This document shows, one piece after another, positions 21,286 to 30,107 of a stretch of 64,000 nucleotides of DNA. A program made the position numbers and the translations under genes. Location of the stretch: positions 1 to 64,000 of the forward strand of contig NZ_LSEF01000040.1 of assembly GCF_001641695.1 (NCBI RefSeq). Reading direction: 5' to 3'. The notes under the pieces were generated by a model, which had not been told where the DNA came from, did not search any database, and saw only the letters and a program-made list of their open reading frames with translations. Position 1 is the stretch's first letter, and each line of letters begins with the position of its first letter. The stretch comes from Bradyrhizobium neotropicale (GTDB lineage: Bacteria > Pseudomonadota > Alphaproteobacteria > Rhizobiales > Xanthobacteraceae).

Positions 21286-21428
21286 CGGTCATTCCCATCT
21301 ACGTGATGCTCATCGCCACCGGCGCCGCACTCAGAACAAATTACGTCGTTCTTCTTCATCGCTTGGCCTCACGAGGCACGCGTCATAATTCTTTAGCATG
21401 AGTTTAGTCGCCGCAAGAGCGGTTCGAT

Positions 21429-21620
21429 ATGTCAGATATTTTGATACGTTGTCCTGTCACGGGCCAGGCCGTGCTAACCGGCCTGACGACAGAGATCGTT
21501 GTGTTTGAGACCCTGCCTGACGTCGACATCCCCCTGAGGTGTCCGCGCTGTGGCCAGACGCACCGCTGGAAACCCACGGACGCCTGGGTCGCGCACCCCG
21601 TCAATCCTGTACGCCACTAG
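21429..21620 (+). CDS. Small CxxC protein of unknown function
   Basis: A 63-residue protein, MSDILIRCPVTGQA at the start, with a conserved-looking CP-x-TG and a zinc-ribbon-like CPRCGQTHRW. The pattern C8 ... CPRCGQ suggests a small beta-strand zinc-binding fold. Such short proteins occur widely in Bradyrhizobium and Rhodopseudomonas. No partner is evident. Confidence 0.6.
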   Translation: MSDILIRCPVTGQAVLTGLTTEIVVFETLPDVDIPLRCPRCGQTHRWKPTDAWVAHPVNPVRH

Positions 21621-21830
21621 TGTTCACCTGGCGCAATCCCCTGGTTGGCCGAGCCGTTCGAGGGTTGAGGGAGTTACGAAGCTTTGCAACCAGTCGTGTT
21701 GCGTGAGCGCATGCTGAGCACACATTGGCCAATCCTTCCCGCGCGGGCGCCTGTGACGTTCATCACAAATGGGGCTTTGCCTTGATGGCATGCTCTGACT
21801 ACTCCGATCACATTGCGATTTGGGGCTGCA

Positions 21831-22949
21831 ATGGGCGCGATTCGGATTTTTCTATTTTTACTGGCCGTATTCTGTCTTGCCTGCGGATCGGCGCGCGCGG
21901 AAAAGCGCGTCGCGCTTGTGATCGGCAATTCCGCCTACAAGAGCGCGCCCAGGCTCGCCAACCCCGTGAACGACGCGTCCATTGTCGGCGGCATGTTGAA
22001 GAAGGCCGGGTTCGACCTGGTCGAGGTCAAGCTCGACCTCAATGCCGCGGAGATGCGCCGGGCGCTGCGCGACTTTGGTGGCAAGACGCGTGAGGCGGAG
22101 GTAGCCGTCGTCTACTATGCCGGTCACGGCATTGAACTGGACGGCACCAATTATCTCATCCCCACCGATGCCACGCTCGAGACGGACAGCGATGTCCTCG
22201 ACGAAACGCTACCGCTGGAGCGCGCCCTGTTCGCCGTCGAGACCGCCAAGCAGCTTCGTCTCGTCATCCTCGACGCCTGCCGCGACAATCCCTTCTCCAA
22301 AACCATGAAGCGCACGATGGCCGCGCGCGCCATCGGCCGTGGCCTCGCCAAGGTCGAGCCGAACAGCCCGAACACCATGATCGCCTTCGCCGCCAAGGCG
22401 GGCTCGACCGCCTCGGACGGCGATTCCAGGAACAGTCCGTTCGCTGCGGCCCTGGTCGAGCGACTCCCCACGCCCGGGCTCGACCTGCGCAAGGCGTTCG
22501 GCTTCGTGCGCGACGATGTCCTGAAGAACACAGGCTACAAGCAGGAGCCTTACGTCTACGGCTCGCTCGGCGGCGATATGTGTCGCTGGTCCCGGCAAAG
22601 CCAGTCACCGCAGGACCGCAAGCGAGCCCTCAGGACGCGATCCGCCGAGACGGCCTGCGTCAAGATCGCCTGCCGCGCAGGCTACCGCGTCAATGACGAC
22701 AATGAATGCGAGAAGGTGCAGGAGAAGAAGCCGGTCGCGACGCGCGATGACGAGGCCAAGCGGGATGCTGAGCGCAAGAAACTCGAGTCCGCACCGGCAA
22801 CGCATCAGACAAGCGGGCAGATCATCTGCAACCAAGCGGGGTGTCGGCCCGTGGCTAAGGGATGCCACGTCGTGAGGACCGCGGGAGGATTGAACCCAAA
22901 CTCCAGAATTGCGACGGGTAACGTCTTTGAACACGAGGTGTGTAACTGA
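21831..22949 (+). CDS. Secreted caspase-family (C14) protein
   Basis: A 372-residue protein with a signal peptide (residues 1-23, ending SARA) followed by a caspase-like p20 domain (about 25-250). The catalytic dyad is present: His in VYYAGHGIEL and Cys in LDACRDNPF. The C-terminal third has two Cys-containing modules separated by a Lys/Glu-rich linker (EKKPVATRDDEAKRDAERK). It may cleave after basic residues as other bacterial metacaspase-like proteins do; no partner gene is close. ATG at 21831 is preferred over TTG at 21813, since the signal peptide then starts normally. Confidence 0.85.
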   Translation: MGAIRIFLFLLAVFCLACGSARAEKRVALVIGNSAYKSAPRLANPVNDASIVGGMLKKAGFDLVEVKLDLNAAEMRRALRDFGGKTREAEVAVVYYAGHGIELDGTNYLIPTDATLETDSDVLDETLPLERALFAVETAKQLRLVILDACRDNPFSKTMKRTMAARAIGRGLAKVEPNSPNTMIAFAAKAGSTASDGDSRNSPFAAALVERLPTPGLDLRKAFGFVRDDVLKNTGYKQEPYVYGSLGGDMCRWSRQSQSPQDRKRALRTRSAETACVKIACRAGYRVNDDNECEKVQEKKPVATRDDEAKRDAERKKLESAPATHQTSGQIICNQAGCRPVAKGCHVVRTAGGLNPNSRIATGNVFEHEVCN

Positions 22950-23143
22950 GGGGACCGCGGCGCGCGGCTGGCGCGCATCGCACGCGAGCCATTGGTTTAC
23001 TGCGCCAATCGCCGCAGAAGCACCGCGAGCGGCCATTGGTCAGCCGTTTCGGCACCGGCGGGTGCCCGCGAGATAGCAAAGGCTCGTAATTCGAACCGCA
23101 GCCCCTTTCCCCGCCCAGGGCGCCGGCGCCGCAACGCGTCAGC

Positions 23144-23338
23144 TCATTCGGCTGCCAGCGCGGCCCCGGTTCGCTTGGCAAGGACGCGGCGAAAATCCGC
23201 GGAGAGCTCGTCGTAGTAGTGAGCAAGCTCCTCGTAAAAGGCCCGACCGGCCTCATCAGGAGCTTCCTGGGCCGCTTTCATGCAGTGCGCGGCTTTGGCT
23301 TCGTACCTTTCCAGCTTCGTGCGAAGATCACTCGTCAC
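23144..23338 (-). CDS. Small helical protein of unknown function
   Basis: A 64-residue, strongly helical soluble protein, MTSDLRTKLERYE at the start, with a central AFYEELAHYYDELSADFRRV. Residue patterning is typical of real coding sequence and similar small proteins are common in Bradyrhizobium. The 280 bases upstream (23339-23620) hold no convincing gene; open frames there are GC-skew artefacts. Confidence 0.5.
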   Translation of the reverse strand: MTSDLRTKLERYEAKAAHCMKAAQEAPDEAGRAFYEELAHYYDELSADFRRVLAKRTGAALAAE

Positions 23339-23620
23339 GGCGATACTCCACGCTGATTACAGGGAGCTGGAACGGTGGTTCGGGCGGGGATCGAAAAGAT
23401 GACCGAATGAAGGCAATTTTGGACCCGCTGGCGGCCCTTTTTGGGCGCCGCACGCCTGGCGAAGGCGGCAAGAGCGCCCGCCAACTCGGTTCGGGTGTCA
23501 ACTGGCCGGCCTGCGGAGCCGAAGCTCGCGGCGAAAAAAAGCCCGCCTTCGCTCGCGTCAAACCGACCCACGGACGTTGAGTGATTTGTCACTGCCACCC
23601 TGAAGGACGGCCCTCCCGGA

Positions 23621-23827
23621 TCAGGAAAACAAGAAGGTCCCAATCAGCAGGCCCGCAGCAAAACTAAGCAGCCCGAGGGTGGAGGCTGAAATGATGCGAA
23701 CGAGGATGCGAACCTGCTCCTCGTACTCCTGTTCTGCCGAATTGTGGGACTGAGCCGTCACTGAAACTGCCCTGCCATCACCGGATTTGCCGGATGTACG
23801 CGCAGAAATGTGGTTAAGGCGAGGCAT
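23621..23827 (-). CDS. Small single-pass membrane protein
   Basis: A 68-residue frame. Its C-terminal half is convincing: an acidic stretch (NSAEQEYEEQVRILVRI) followed by one membrane segment (ISASTLGLLSFAAGLLIGTFLF). The start is uncertain and could be further inside. Function unknown. Confidence 0.4.
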   Translation of the reverse strand: MPRLNHISARTSGKSGDGRAVSVTAQSHNSAEQEYEEQVRILVRIISASTLGLLSFAAGLLIGTFLFS

Positions 23828-23904
23828 TTCGACCCCGCCGCAATGACGCAGCCCATCGCAGAAGGCAAGGCCGCCTTCGAAGAGCGCTAACTGTTTGATT
23901 TGTG

Positions 23905-23953
23905 TGGTGGGCGGTCACGGATTCGAACCGCGGACCCTCTCGGTGTAAACGAG
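23905..23953 (-). pseudogene. 3' half of the interrupted host tRNA-Val(TAC)
   Basis: Read on the minus strand this gives the anticodon loop and stem, variable loop, T arm (GTTCGAA) and ACCGCCC acceptor strand with CCA. Joined at the shared 17-bp core to 40335-40362 it forms a complete canonical tRNA-Val: acceptor GGGCGGT/ACCGCCC, D arm GCTC/GAGC, anticodon stem TCTCG/CGAGA, anticodon TAC. Here the 5' half is replaced by element DNA that does not restore pairing. Confidence 0.88.
23937..23953. repeat. Attachment site core, integrase-side end
   Basis: CTCTCGGTGTAAACGAG, identical to 40318-40334. It spans the anticodon loop and most of its stem in the host tRNA-Val gene: a 7-base loop flanked by short inverted arms, the usual shape of a tyrosine-integrase crossover site. 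Confidence 0.9.
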
Positions 23954-24116
23954 GATACGGTCGGTTTCACTGCATTTCACTCCGTATCAGCACGGTGTGC
24001 AGAACCGACGGAATTCATTGCGCTTTCTGCCCTGATCGTTATCAACCTATTTCAGGGTATCGCAACAGTAATCGCGTCAATCTGCTACCCGCTGTTACCC
24101 GAACAAGGTGGTCAGC

Positions 24117-25553
24117 ATGGCGCGCTCTGCACTTACAGCTCTCTCGGTTAGCAGGATCAAACGGCCGACGTCGAAGACGGCGCGGGCCGAGCGGTACGAC
24201 GCGATCGTCCCCGGCTTTGGCTGCCGGGTGACGTCGGAAGGCTCACGGTCCTGGATCTTCGTCTACAACTCGCCGACGCAGAACAAGCGGCGCCGCTACA
24301 CCATCGGTGCCGTCGACTTCGACAAGCCCGACGGCAAGACGACCTTCGATCTCGAGCAGGCCAGGGCCAAGGCGTCAGAGCTTCGCGGCATGGTGAAGGC
24401 CAAGCGGGATCCGGCCGAGGAGCGGGACAAGGCGACCGCGGCCGCCGTGGTAGCGGCGCAGGCCGAGCAACAGGAGAATGACCGGCCGGATTTTGCTGCG
24501 ATTGCGAAAGCATACAAGGCCCGTGAGCTTTCAAGACTACGGCGCGGTTCGGAGCTCGGCCGCATCATCGATCGGGAACTGGTCGGGCCGTGGGGCAAAA
24601 AGGCCGCGGCCGATATCACCGCAGTTGACGTAGAGGAGCGCATCCTGGCGCTGGTCAACGCAGGCAAGCCGGAAGCCGCGCGCAAGCTCCTCGAGGTCAT
24701 CCGACAGCTTTTCGATTGGGCGATGGCTCATCCGTCCTACCGGCTCGATCGCTCGCCGGCTGATCGCCTGAAAGCCATGAAGCTGATCGGCAAGAAGGCC
24801 AAGCGCAAACGGATCCTCTCGGATGACGAGTTGCGCGCGGCGTGGCGGGCCGCTTGCCGCATGGGCTATCCGTTCGGTGACATGGTCAAGGTGTTGATGC
24901 TGACGGCGTTGCGTCGCAACGAGGCAGCGGAGGCGCATCGCTCAGAATTTGAGATCGGGCGCAAGCTCTGGACTATTCCGGCCGAGCGCATGAAGGGCGA
25001 GGAAGACGAGAGCGGACCGCACGTCGTGCCACTGTCGCCCGATCTGCTCACCATCATCGAGAAGCTGCCCTCGTTCAATGGCGGTGACTTCCTGTTCAGC
25101 ACCGGCGACGGCGCCGAGCCGATTTCCGGCTTCTCGAAGATGAAGCGGCGCTTTGACAAGCTGATGCTTGAGGAGATGCGCAAGATCGCGACCGAACGGA
25201 ATGACGCTGGATTGCGCGCCCGCATCGGTGAAATCGAGGCGGCGATGGCGCGGTTGTCACAGGCCCGCGGCGAGGAGCGCAAGAAGATCGTCGCCGACCT
25301 GAAACGCCTCTGGTACGTCCTGCACGACATTCGCAGAACAGTACGGACTCATTTGTCGGCGTTGCCTGTGCCGGAGATGGTGCGCGAACTCATCCTCGCT
25401 CACGCCAAGCCTGAGCTTCACAAGATTTATGATCAGTGGGCCTATCTGGACGAAAAGCGCGAGGCGCTTGAGCTGTGGGCCGCGCGTCTCAAGAATATCG
25501 TCGACCCGCCGAATGATGCGCCGGCCGACAACGTCATCGCGCTTCGGGCATAG
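24117..25553 (+). CDS. Tyrosine integrase with DUF4102 arm-binding domain
   Basis: A 478-residue site-specific recombinase. The N-terminal DUF4102-type arm-binding domain (about 1-85, with GFGCRVTSEGSRSWIF) precedes a SAM-like core-binding domain (about 125-215) and the catalytic domain. Catalytic residues visible: R266 in TALRRNEAA, H403 and R406 in LHDIRRTVRTH, a His in LILAHAKPEL, and nucleophile Y438 in IYDQW. About 45 charged helical residues are inserted before box II (residues about 350-395). It lies 160 bp inside the attachment repeat, as expected. ATG at 24117 rather than GTG 24108 is assumed. Confidence 0.93.
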   Translation: MARSALTALSVSRIKRPTSKTARAERYDAIVPGFGCRVTSEGSRSWIFVYNSPTQNKRRRYTIGAVDFDKPDGKTTFDLEQARAKASELRGMVKAKRDPAEERDKATAAAVVAAQAEQQENDRPDFAAIAKAYKARELSRLRRGSELGRIIDRELVGPWGKKAAADITAVDVEERILALVNAGKPEAARKLLEVIRQLFDWAMAHPSYRLDRSPADRLKAMKLIGKKAKRKRILSDDELRAAWRAACRMGYPFGDMVKVLMLTALRRNEAAEAHRSEFEIGRKLWTIPAERMKGEEDESGPHVVPLSPDLLTIIEKLPSFNGGDFLFSTGDGAEPISGFSKMKRRFDKLMLEEMRKIATERNDAGLRARIGEIEAAMARLSQARGEERKKIVADLKRLWYVLHDIRRTVRTHLSALPVPEMVRELILAHAKPELHKIYDQWAYLDEKREALELWAARLKNIVDPPNDAPADNVIALRA

Positions 25554-25555
25554 AC

Positions 25556-25984
25556 ATGAGGCGGCCAAACCCCGGCGACACCTCGGCAGCCGCTTATGAC
25601 CTTGGGCTGACGGAAGACGCGCGCGAAGATTTCAGGCGGCGTCTTACGCTGATGTTTGCCGAGGCCTGCGCCATCTTTGGCCCTGATACGGCAGCGAAGC
25701 TCTTCCGGGATCATGCCAGAGCTAAGCCGAAGCGGGTCAAAGGCCGGCGGCCGCCTCCACCGCTGAAGCGCAGAGGTGCGCACGATCCTATGGGCGATCG
25801 TGATCTCGTGCTGCTTTGGAAGACCGGCAGTTGGAAGAGTAAGCGCGCGTTCGCTGAAGCTGCGCTCAAGAACCACTCGGTCAAGCACCGAGGAAAGTCA
25901 CGCGCCCAAGACAAAAATCTGCGTGACAGTCTCGTCCGAAGGCTCAATCGCGCGCTTCAACGTCAAAGTGAGACAAGTAGGTAA
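25556..25984 (+). CDS. Element protein of unknown function
   Basis: A 142-residue basic protein directly after the integrase stop (2-bp gap). The first half is helical (DAREDFRRRLTLMFAEACAIFG); the middle is Pro/Arg-rich (KRVKGRRPPPPLKRRG); the end is a possible DNA-binding helix pair (LVLLWKTGSWKSKRAFAEAAL). No family recognised. Likely co-transcribed with the integrase. Confidence 0.65.
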   Translation: MRRPNPGDTSAAAYDLGLTEDAREDFRRRLTLMFAEACAIFGPDTAAKLFRDHARAKPKRVKGRRPPPPLKRRGAHDPMGDRDLVLLWKTGSWKSKRAFAEAALKNHSVKHRGKSRAQDKNLRDSLVRRLNRALQRQSETSR

Positions 25985-26071
25985 GGCGACAGCAACGGCC
26001 TAACTGTCCCACCAAGACCGACCGAATAACCGATAGATGGGACGACATCCAATTAACGAGGATGTCTGCCC

Positions 26072-26275
26072 ATGAACATGCTCCGCAAGCCTGCAGTCCT
26101 GAAGAAGACCGGACTCAGCTATCCGACAATTTATCGATACATGCAGGCGGGCAAATTCCCGCTGCCGGTGCAACTCGGCCCGAACTCCGTCGCCTGGATC
26201 GAGAAGGAGGTCGACGAGTGGAACGCCTCGCGCCCGCGCGCCTCCATCAAGCTCATCACGGAAAACGCAGCCTAG
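26072..26275 (+). CDS. AlpA-family DNA-binding regulator
   Basis: A 67-residue MerR-like helix-turn-helix protein of the AlpA type. The motif KKTGLSYPTIYRYMQAGKFPLPVQLG is characteristic, followed by VAWIEKEVDEWN. AlpA proteins of P4-like and satellite elements control excision or integrase expression; here it follows the integrase region, so that role is likely. GAGGATGTCTGCCC precedes the ATG. Confidence 0.88.
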   Translation: MNMLRKPAVLKKTGLSYPTIYRYMQAGKFPLPVQLGPNSVAWIEKEVDEWNASRPRASIKLITENAA

Positions 26276-26411
26276 AAACACCACGACCCGGCGCGAGGTC
26301 TCGCAACCGGGCCGTGGGAATGAGCGTGCCGAAGCCAATCAGCACCGCTCTCCTACGCCCTCCCGGAATCCATAGCAAGACCCGCCCGGCCGTCTCCGAA
26401 AGGTTTGGCCA

Positions 26412-27875
26412 ATGGGCGCAATGCTTCGTCCACAACAGACTAACCTGATCCAACAGATCGACCAGGCCATCGCCGACGGCTGCCGCCGGATCATGGTGCA
26501 GGCACCTACCGGCTTCGGCAAGACCATCATCGCCGGCACGATCGCCGGCAAGATACTGGACGCGGAGAAGCGGGCCATCTTCACGGTGCCTGCGCTGTCG
26601 CTCGTCGACCAGACCGTCGAGAAGTTCTTCCACGAAGGCATCTATGACGTCGGCGTGATCCAGGCGCAGCACTATCTGACCAACTACGCGCGGCCCATCC
26701 AGGTCGCGAGCGTGCAGACTCTGCAACGTCGCGCCGTCCCAGCGGCCGATCTCGTCATGATCGACGAGGCGCACCGCTGGTTTGAATTCTACGGCGAATG
26801 GCTGAAGCGCCCCGAGTGGGCCGACGTGCCGTTCATCGGTTTGTCGGCAACGCCATGGACGCGCGGTCTCGGGAAGTATTTCGATAAGCTCATCATCGCC
26901 GCCACCACGGCCGAGCTGATCGAGGCCGGGTATCTCTCGCGCTTCCGCGTGTTCGCCCCGGCATCGCCCGACCTTAGCGATGTCCGCACCGTGGCCGGAG
27001 ACTACCACGAAGGCGACTTGTCAAAGGCGATGGATAAGTCCGCCTTGGTCGCCGACGTCATCGACACATGGATCGAGCGTGGGCGCGGACGTCCCACCCT
27101 CTGCTTCGCCGTCGACCGCGCGCACGCGAAGAACTTGCAGCAGAAGTTCATCGCGGCCGACATCGTCGCCGAATACATCGATGCTTATACCGCCGCTCCT
27201 GATCGCGAGGCTATCGCCAAGCGCTTCCACAAGGGCGAGGTTGAGGTCGTCTGCAATGTCGGATGTCTCACCACTGGCATCGACTGGGATGTCCGCTGCA
27301 TCATCCTGGCGCGCCCGACCAAATCAGAGATGTTGTTCGTCCAGATGATCGGCCGTGGCTTGCGCACCGCCGACGGCAAGGACGATTGCCTGATCCTGGA
27401 TCACAGCGACAACCACATCAGGCTAGGTTTCGTTACCGACATTTCGCACGACAAACTTGACGACGGCCGCGAGCGCCAGAAGGCGGAGCCGAAGGCCAAG
27501 GAGGCACTCCCAAAGAAGTGCCCGAAGTGCACGTTCCTGAAGCCTCCGAAGACGCCGATCTGCCCGGCCTGCGGCTTCAAGCCAGAGCCCAAGTGCGACA
27601 TCGTCAACAACGAGGGCGAGCTGATCGAACTCGCTTCGCGCACTTCCGCAAAGGCGTCCACGCAGCAAGATCGCGCCTTCTTCTATGCTGAACTCCGCTG
27701 GATCGAGTGGGAGCGCAACTACAAGAAGGGCTGGGCCGCTCACCAGTACAAAAATAAATTCGGCTCGTTTCCGCCGTGGGGTTGGAATCAGTCGCCCACC
27801 TGCACACCGACTGCGTCGACGCTCTCTTGGATCAGGTCCAGGCAGATTGCCTTCGCCAAGCGGAGGGCATCGTAA
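26412..27875 (+). CDS. Superfamily 2 DEAD/DEAH-type helicase
   Basis: A 487-residue ATPase. Walker A APTGFGKT (about 31-38), DEAH-type Walker B MIDEAHRW (about 116), SAT-type motif III LSATPW, motif V TTGIDWD and motif VI QMIGRGLRT identify SF2. A four-cysteine zinc cluster follows (CPKC near 370, CPAC near 384) and a C-terminal arm. Element-encoded helicases of this type probably unwind DNA during replication. Stop and the next start overlap (TAATG), linking it to the primase gene. No transmembrane or nuclease part is seen. Confidence 0.9.
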   Translation: MGAMLRPQQTNLIQQIDQAIADGCRRIMVQAPTGFGKTIIAGTIAGKILDAEKRAIFTVPALSLVDQTVEKFFHEGIYDVGVIQAQHYLTNYARPIQVASVQTLQRRAVPAADLVMIDEAHRWFEFYGEWLKRPEWADVPFIGLSATPWTRGLGKYFDKLIIAATTAELIEAGYLSRFRVFAPASPDLSDVRTVAGDYHEGDLSKAMDKSALVADVIDTWIERGRGRPTLCFAVDRAHAKNLQQKFIAADIVAEYIDAYTAAPDREAIAKRFHKGEVEVVCNVGCLTTGIDWDVRCIILARPTKSEMLFVQMIGRGLRTADGKDDCLILDHSDNHIRLGFVTDISHDKLDDGRERQKAEPKAKEALPKKCPKCTFLKPPKTPICPACGFKPEPKCDIVNNEGELIELASRTSAKASTQQDRAFFYAELRWIEWERNYKKGWAAHQYKNKFGSFPPWGWNQSPTCTPTASTLSWIRSRQIAFAKRRAS

Positions 27876-28828
27876 TGATCGCCCTCTCCACCAAAGAGCG
27901 AGCTCGCGGACAATGGCGCAGCATCCTCCCCGCGCTCGGCATCGATGAGCGCTTCCTCCGCGGTCACAATTGCCCTTGTCCGGTATGTGGCGGCAAGGAC
28001 AGGTTTCGCTTCATCGATCGCCGCGGACAGGACGGTGACGGCATGTGGGTCTGCAATCAGTGCACGCCCAAGCCCCGCCCGGCGATCGAGCTCGTCATCA
28101 AGTTCACAGGCAAGCCGTTTCATGAAGCGGCGAGGATGATCGACAATGTCATCGGAGGCCAACCGGCGGTCCGAACAACTCCGATCCGGGCTACGAACGA
28201 GAAGACATCCGCCACCTATTTTCACTTGAAGGCCTGGCGGCGCGGCGGCCCCGTTCGCCCTGGCAGCATCGTGGATCGCTATCTTCGGCACCGCGGTGTC
28301 GGTCTCGACATCTATCCGCCGTCCCTTCGCGTCTGTGAGACGGACTGGCATCGCGACGACAAGACAGGCGCCACGTCGCGTCATCCAACCATGCTCGCAG
28401 CGGTCCTCAACCCGGCCGGCAAGCACGTCTCTACACATAGGACATTCATCGCACCTGACGGATCGGGCAAAGCGAACGTCGATCCGGCTCGACGGACCAC
28501 CGGCAAGCACGGCAGCGGGCCCGCAATCAGGTTGATGCCGGCGGCGCCGCTGATGGGCATTGCCGAGGGCATTGAGACCGCTCTCTCTGCTGCCAAGCTG
28601 TTCCGAATTCCGACCTGGAGCGTGCTCTCCGCTTACGGCATCGAAACATTCGAACCACCGCCCGAATGCCAGCGCCTGATCGTGTTCGCCGACCACGATG
28701 CTCACGGCCGAGGTCAGCAAGCCGCGGAGATCCTTCGCACCAGGTTGCACATCCCCGTCGAGATCAAGATGCCGAGCCTGCCCGGTACGGACTGGAACGA
28801 TGTGCTGCTCGAGGAGCTCCGCTCATGA
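27875..28828 (+). CDS. TOPRIM primase with zinc-binding N-terminus
   Basis: A 317-residue primase-type protein. The N-terminal zinc ribbon is visible as CPCPVCGGKDRF and WVCNQC (about 32-63), as in phage gp4/P4-alpha primases. The TOPRIM domain follows with catalytic Glu in GIAEGIETALSA (about 229) and the DxD motif in VFADHDAHG (about 271). No helicase domain is fused, but an SF2 helicase is encoded by the overlapping upstream gene, so the two probably act together in element replication. It overlaps the next gene by 4 bp. Confidence 0.9.
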   Translation: MIALSTKERARGQWRSILPALGIDERFLRGHNCPCPVCGGKDRFRFIDRRGQDGDGMWVCNQCTPKPRPAIELVIKFTGKPFHEAARMIDNVIGGQPAVRTTPIRATNEKTSATYFHLKAWRRGGPVRPGSIVDRYLRHRGVGLDIYPPSLRVCETDWHRDDKTGATSRHPTMLAAVLNPAGKHVSTHRTFIAPDGSGKANVDPARRTTGKHGSGPAIRLMPAAPLMGIAEGIETALSAAKLFRIPTWSVLSAYGIETFEPPPECQRLIVFADHDAHGRGQQAAEILRTRLHIPVEIKMPSLPGTDWNDVLLEELRS

Positions 28829-29328
28829 AAAACCTCGCCGAGCAATATTTCAGGTTTCCTCGCAGGCTGCTGACCAGTCCTGCATGGTCGGTGCTCAACA
28901 TCCACGAACGGCGCGCCTTCGACCGGATCATGGAAGAGCATCAATCCAAGTCCGGGTTCGTCAACGGCGGGTTGGTCATCACCAAGCGAGATTTTCTGCT
29001 CTACGGCATCGACACGCCCCACATTGCGCCCTCACTGCGCGTGCTCTGCGCGCTCGGCATCATCGAATGCACCCGCAACATGGGCGGATCGCGGAGCGGC
29101 CGCACGCCCAACATGTGGAAGCCGACGTTCCTGCCAAGCACCCCGACGGCCAACGACGCCTCTCACGCCTACCTGGACGTCAAGACGGAAGGCGAGGCCA
29201 AGGACATCGCGCACAAGCTCCGTTTCAGCAGGACACGAGGCGATGGAGCACCGCCAGCAAAACAGCCCGAGAGGCCGAAGCTGCGGGCTATCTCATTGTC
29301 TCCGGCATCATCACCAAAGGTTGTGTAA
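28825..29328 (+). CDS. Probable replication-initiation-type protein (winged helix)
   Basis: A 167-residue protein beginning MKNLAEQYFRFPRRLL. Residues 20-100 look like a winged-helix domain (LNIHERRAFDRIMEEHQ ... SLRVLCALGIIECTRN). No firm family match. Three facts suggest a replication role: it is the last gene of the helicase-primase operon, it overlaps the primase gene by 4 bp, and four iterons start 25 bp after its stop. The N-terminal half resembles origin-adjacent replication proteins of rhizobial prophages; this is inference. Confidence 0.6.
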   Translation: MKNLAEQYFRFPRRLLTSPAWSVLNIHERRAFDRIMEEHQSKSGFVNGGLVITKRDFLLYGIDTPHIAPSLRVLCALGIIECTRNMGGSRSGRTPNMWKPTFLPSTPTANDASHAYLDVKTEGEAKDIAHKLRFSRTRGDGAPPAKQPERPKLRAISLSPASSPKVV

Positions 29329-29942
29329 ATGCGCAGGCACACGAGTTCGAATGGTTGGCATGTCCCACCCAAACGTTGGTTGGTATGTCCTACCCACAAG
29401 AGCACTTTGCGGGATGGCATGTCCTACCCAAACCCCTCTGTGGAGCGGGTTGGTATGTCCCACCCACCTTATAGATTTAATCCTTATCGGGGGATGATGA
29501 TCCCCGCTGTGACAGGGCACGGAGGGTTGTGCTGCGGTCGCAAGCATGACGCCCCGCTAAGGCAGATCATCCTCAGTCGTTTCTTCCCCCCTAGAATTTC
29601 CGTCGGCCCCGTTCTGTGCCCGTCTGTCTCGGAGCACATCGCTGGGCACGATAGCATCTGTGAGTCAGATCAATGGCTTACGTGGTGTGCTCCCCGTTCG
29701 GGTAACATCGGGGTAACGGCTCGACCGTTGTCGCAACCGCTGAAGTCCCAAAATGCTCGGTGCTTCCCCGTAAAAGACCGGAGTACGGGGTGCCGTACCC
29801 GTCGATCGCAAGTCGTTGCTGATTATCGACGACCAATCCGAGCACACGAGCCCGCTCTCAAACCTTCCTCCGAATTTCGTAGTGCGTTGTTGCGTTTCCC
29901 TTCGTCCTGCACCGTCACGCGCATGATTTCGGAGGTGTCGCG
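29329..29942. other. Noncoding origin/control region of the element
   Basis: Over 600 bases without a convincing gene. It holds the iterons (29353-29466), an A+T-rich patch just after them (29468-29490), a repeat GGGTAAC-atcgg-GGTAAC around 29700, a perfect dyad GTACGG-GGTG-CCGTAC at 29783-29798, and AGTGCGTTGTTG at 29881-29892. The right part must contain the promoter of the terminase operon and could hold the packaging site. Confidence 0.6.
29353..29466 (+). repeat. Four 19-bp iterons, candidate replication origin
   Basis: Copies at 29353-29371, 29378-29396, 29412-29430 and 29448-29466 share the consensus GGWTGGYATGTCCYACCCA with at most three differences. Starts are 25, 34 and 36 bp apart. 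Each copy has internal dyad character (GGTTGG ... CCCACC). They follow the replication gene and precede an A+T-rich patch, the layout of an iteron-type origin. Confidence 0.8.
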
Positions 29943-30107
29943 ATGAAGCGCGAGAAGGTGACGTTTGAGGCTGAGCCGGAGGTTAAGGCGACGCTGGAGA
30001 CGTGGGCGCGCGAGGAGGACCGGAGTGTCGGTTCTCTGTTGCGCCGTATCGTCGAGCAGGCGACGCAGGAGCGGCGCGCCGCTGTGACGGTGTCAGAGGC
30101 GCGGTGA
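29943..30107 (+). CDS. Small ribbon-helix-helix DNA-binding protein
   Basis: A 54-residue protein, MKREKVTFEAEPEVKATLE at the start: one beta strand (KVTFEAE), then two helices (PEVKATLETWAREED, SVGSLLRRIVEQATQ), the pattern of Arc/MetJ/CopG regulators. GGAGGTGTCGCG lies in front of the ATG. Its stop overlaps the terminase small-subunit start (TGATG), so it heads the packaging operon and may control it. Confidence 0.75.
   Translation: MKREKVTFEAEPEVKATLETWAREEDRSVGSLLRRIVEQATQERRAAVTVSEAR

Noticed and set aside
23335..23643. Overlapping minus-strand frames between two small genes
   Set aside because: Low-complexity Arg/Pro/Ala composition, no ribosome site, no conserved pattern; treated as noncoding.
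29329..29497. Peptides with repeated GMSYP / GWHVLP units after the replication gene
   Set aside because: They arise from translating the four DNA iterons in different frames; the regular DNA spacing is not a multiple of three, so a protein repeat is unlikely.
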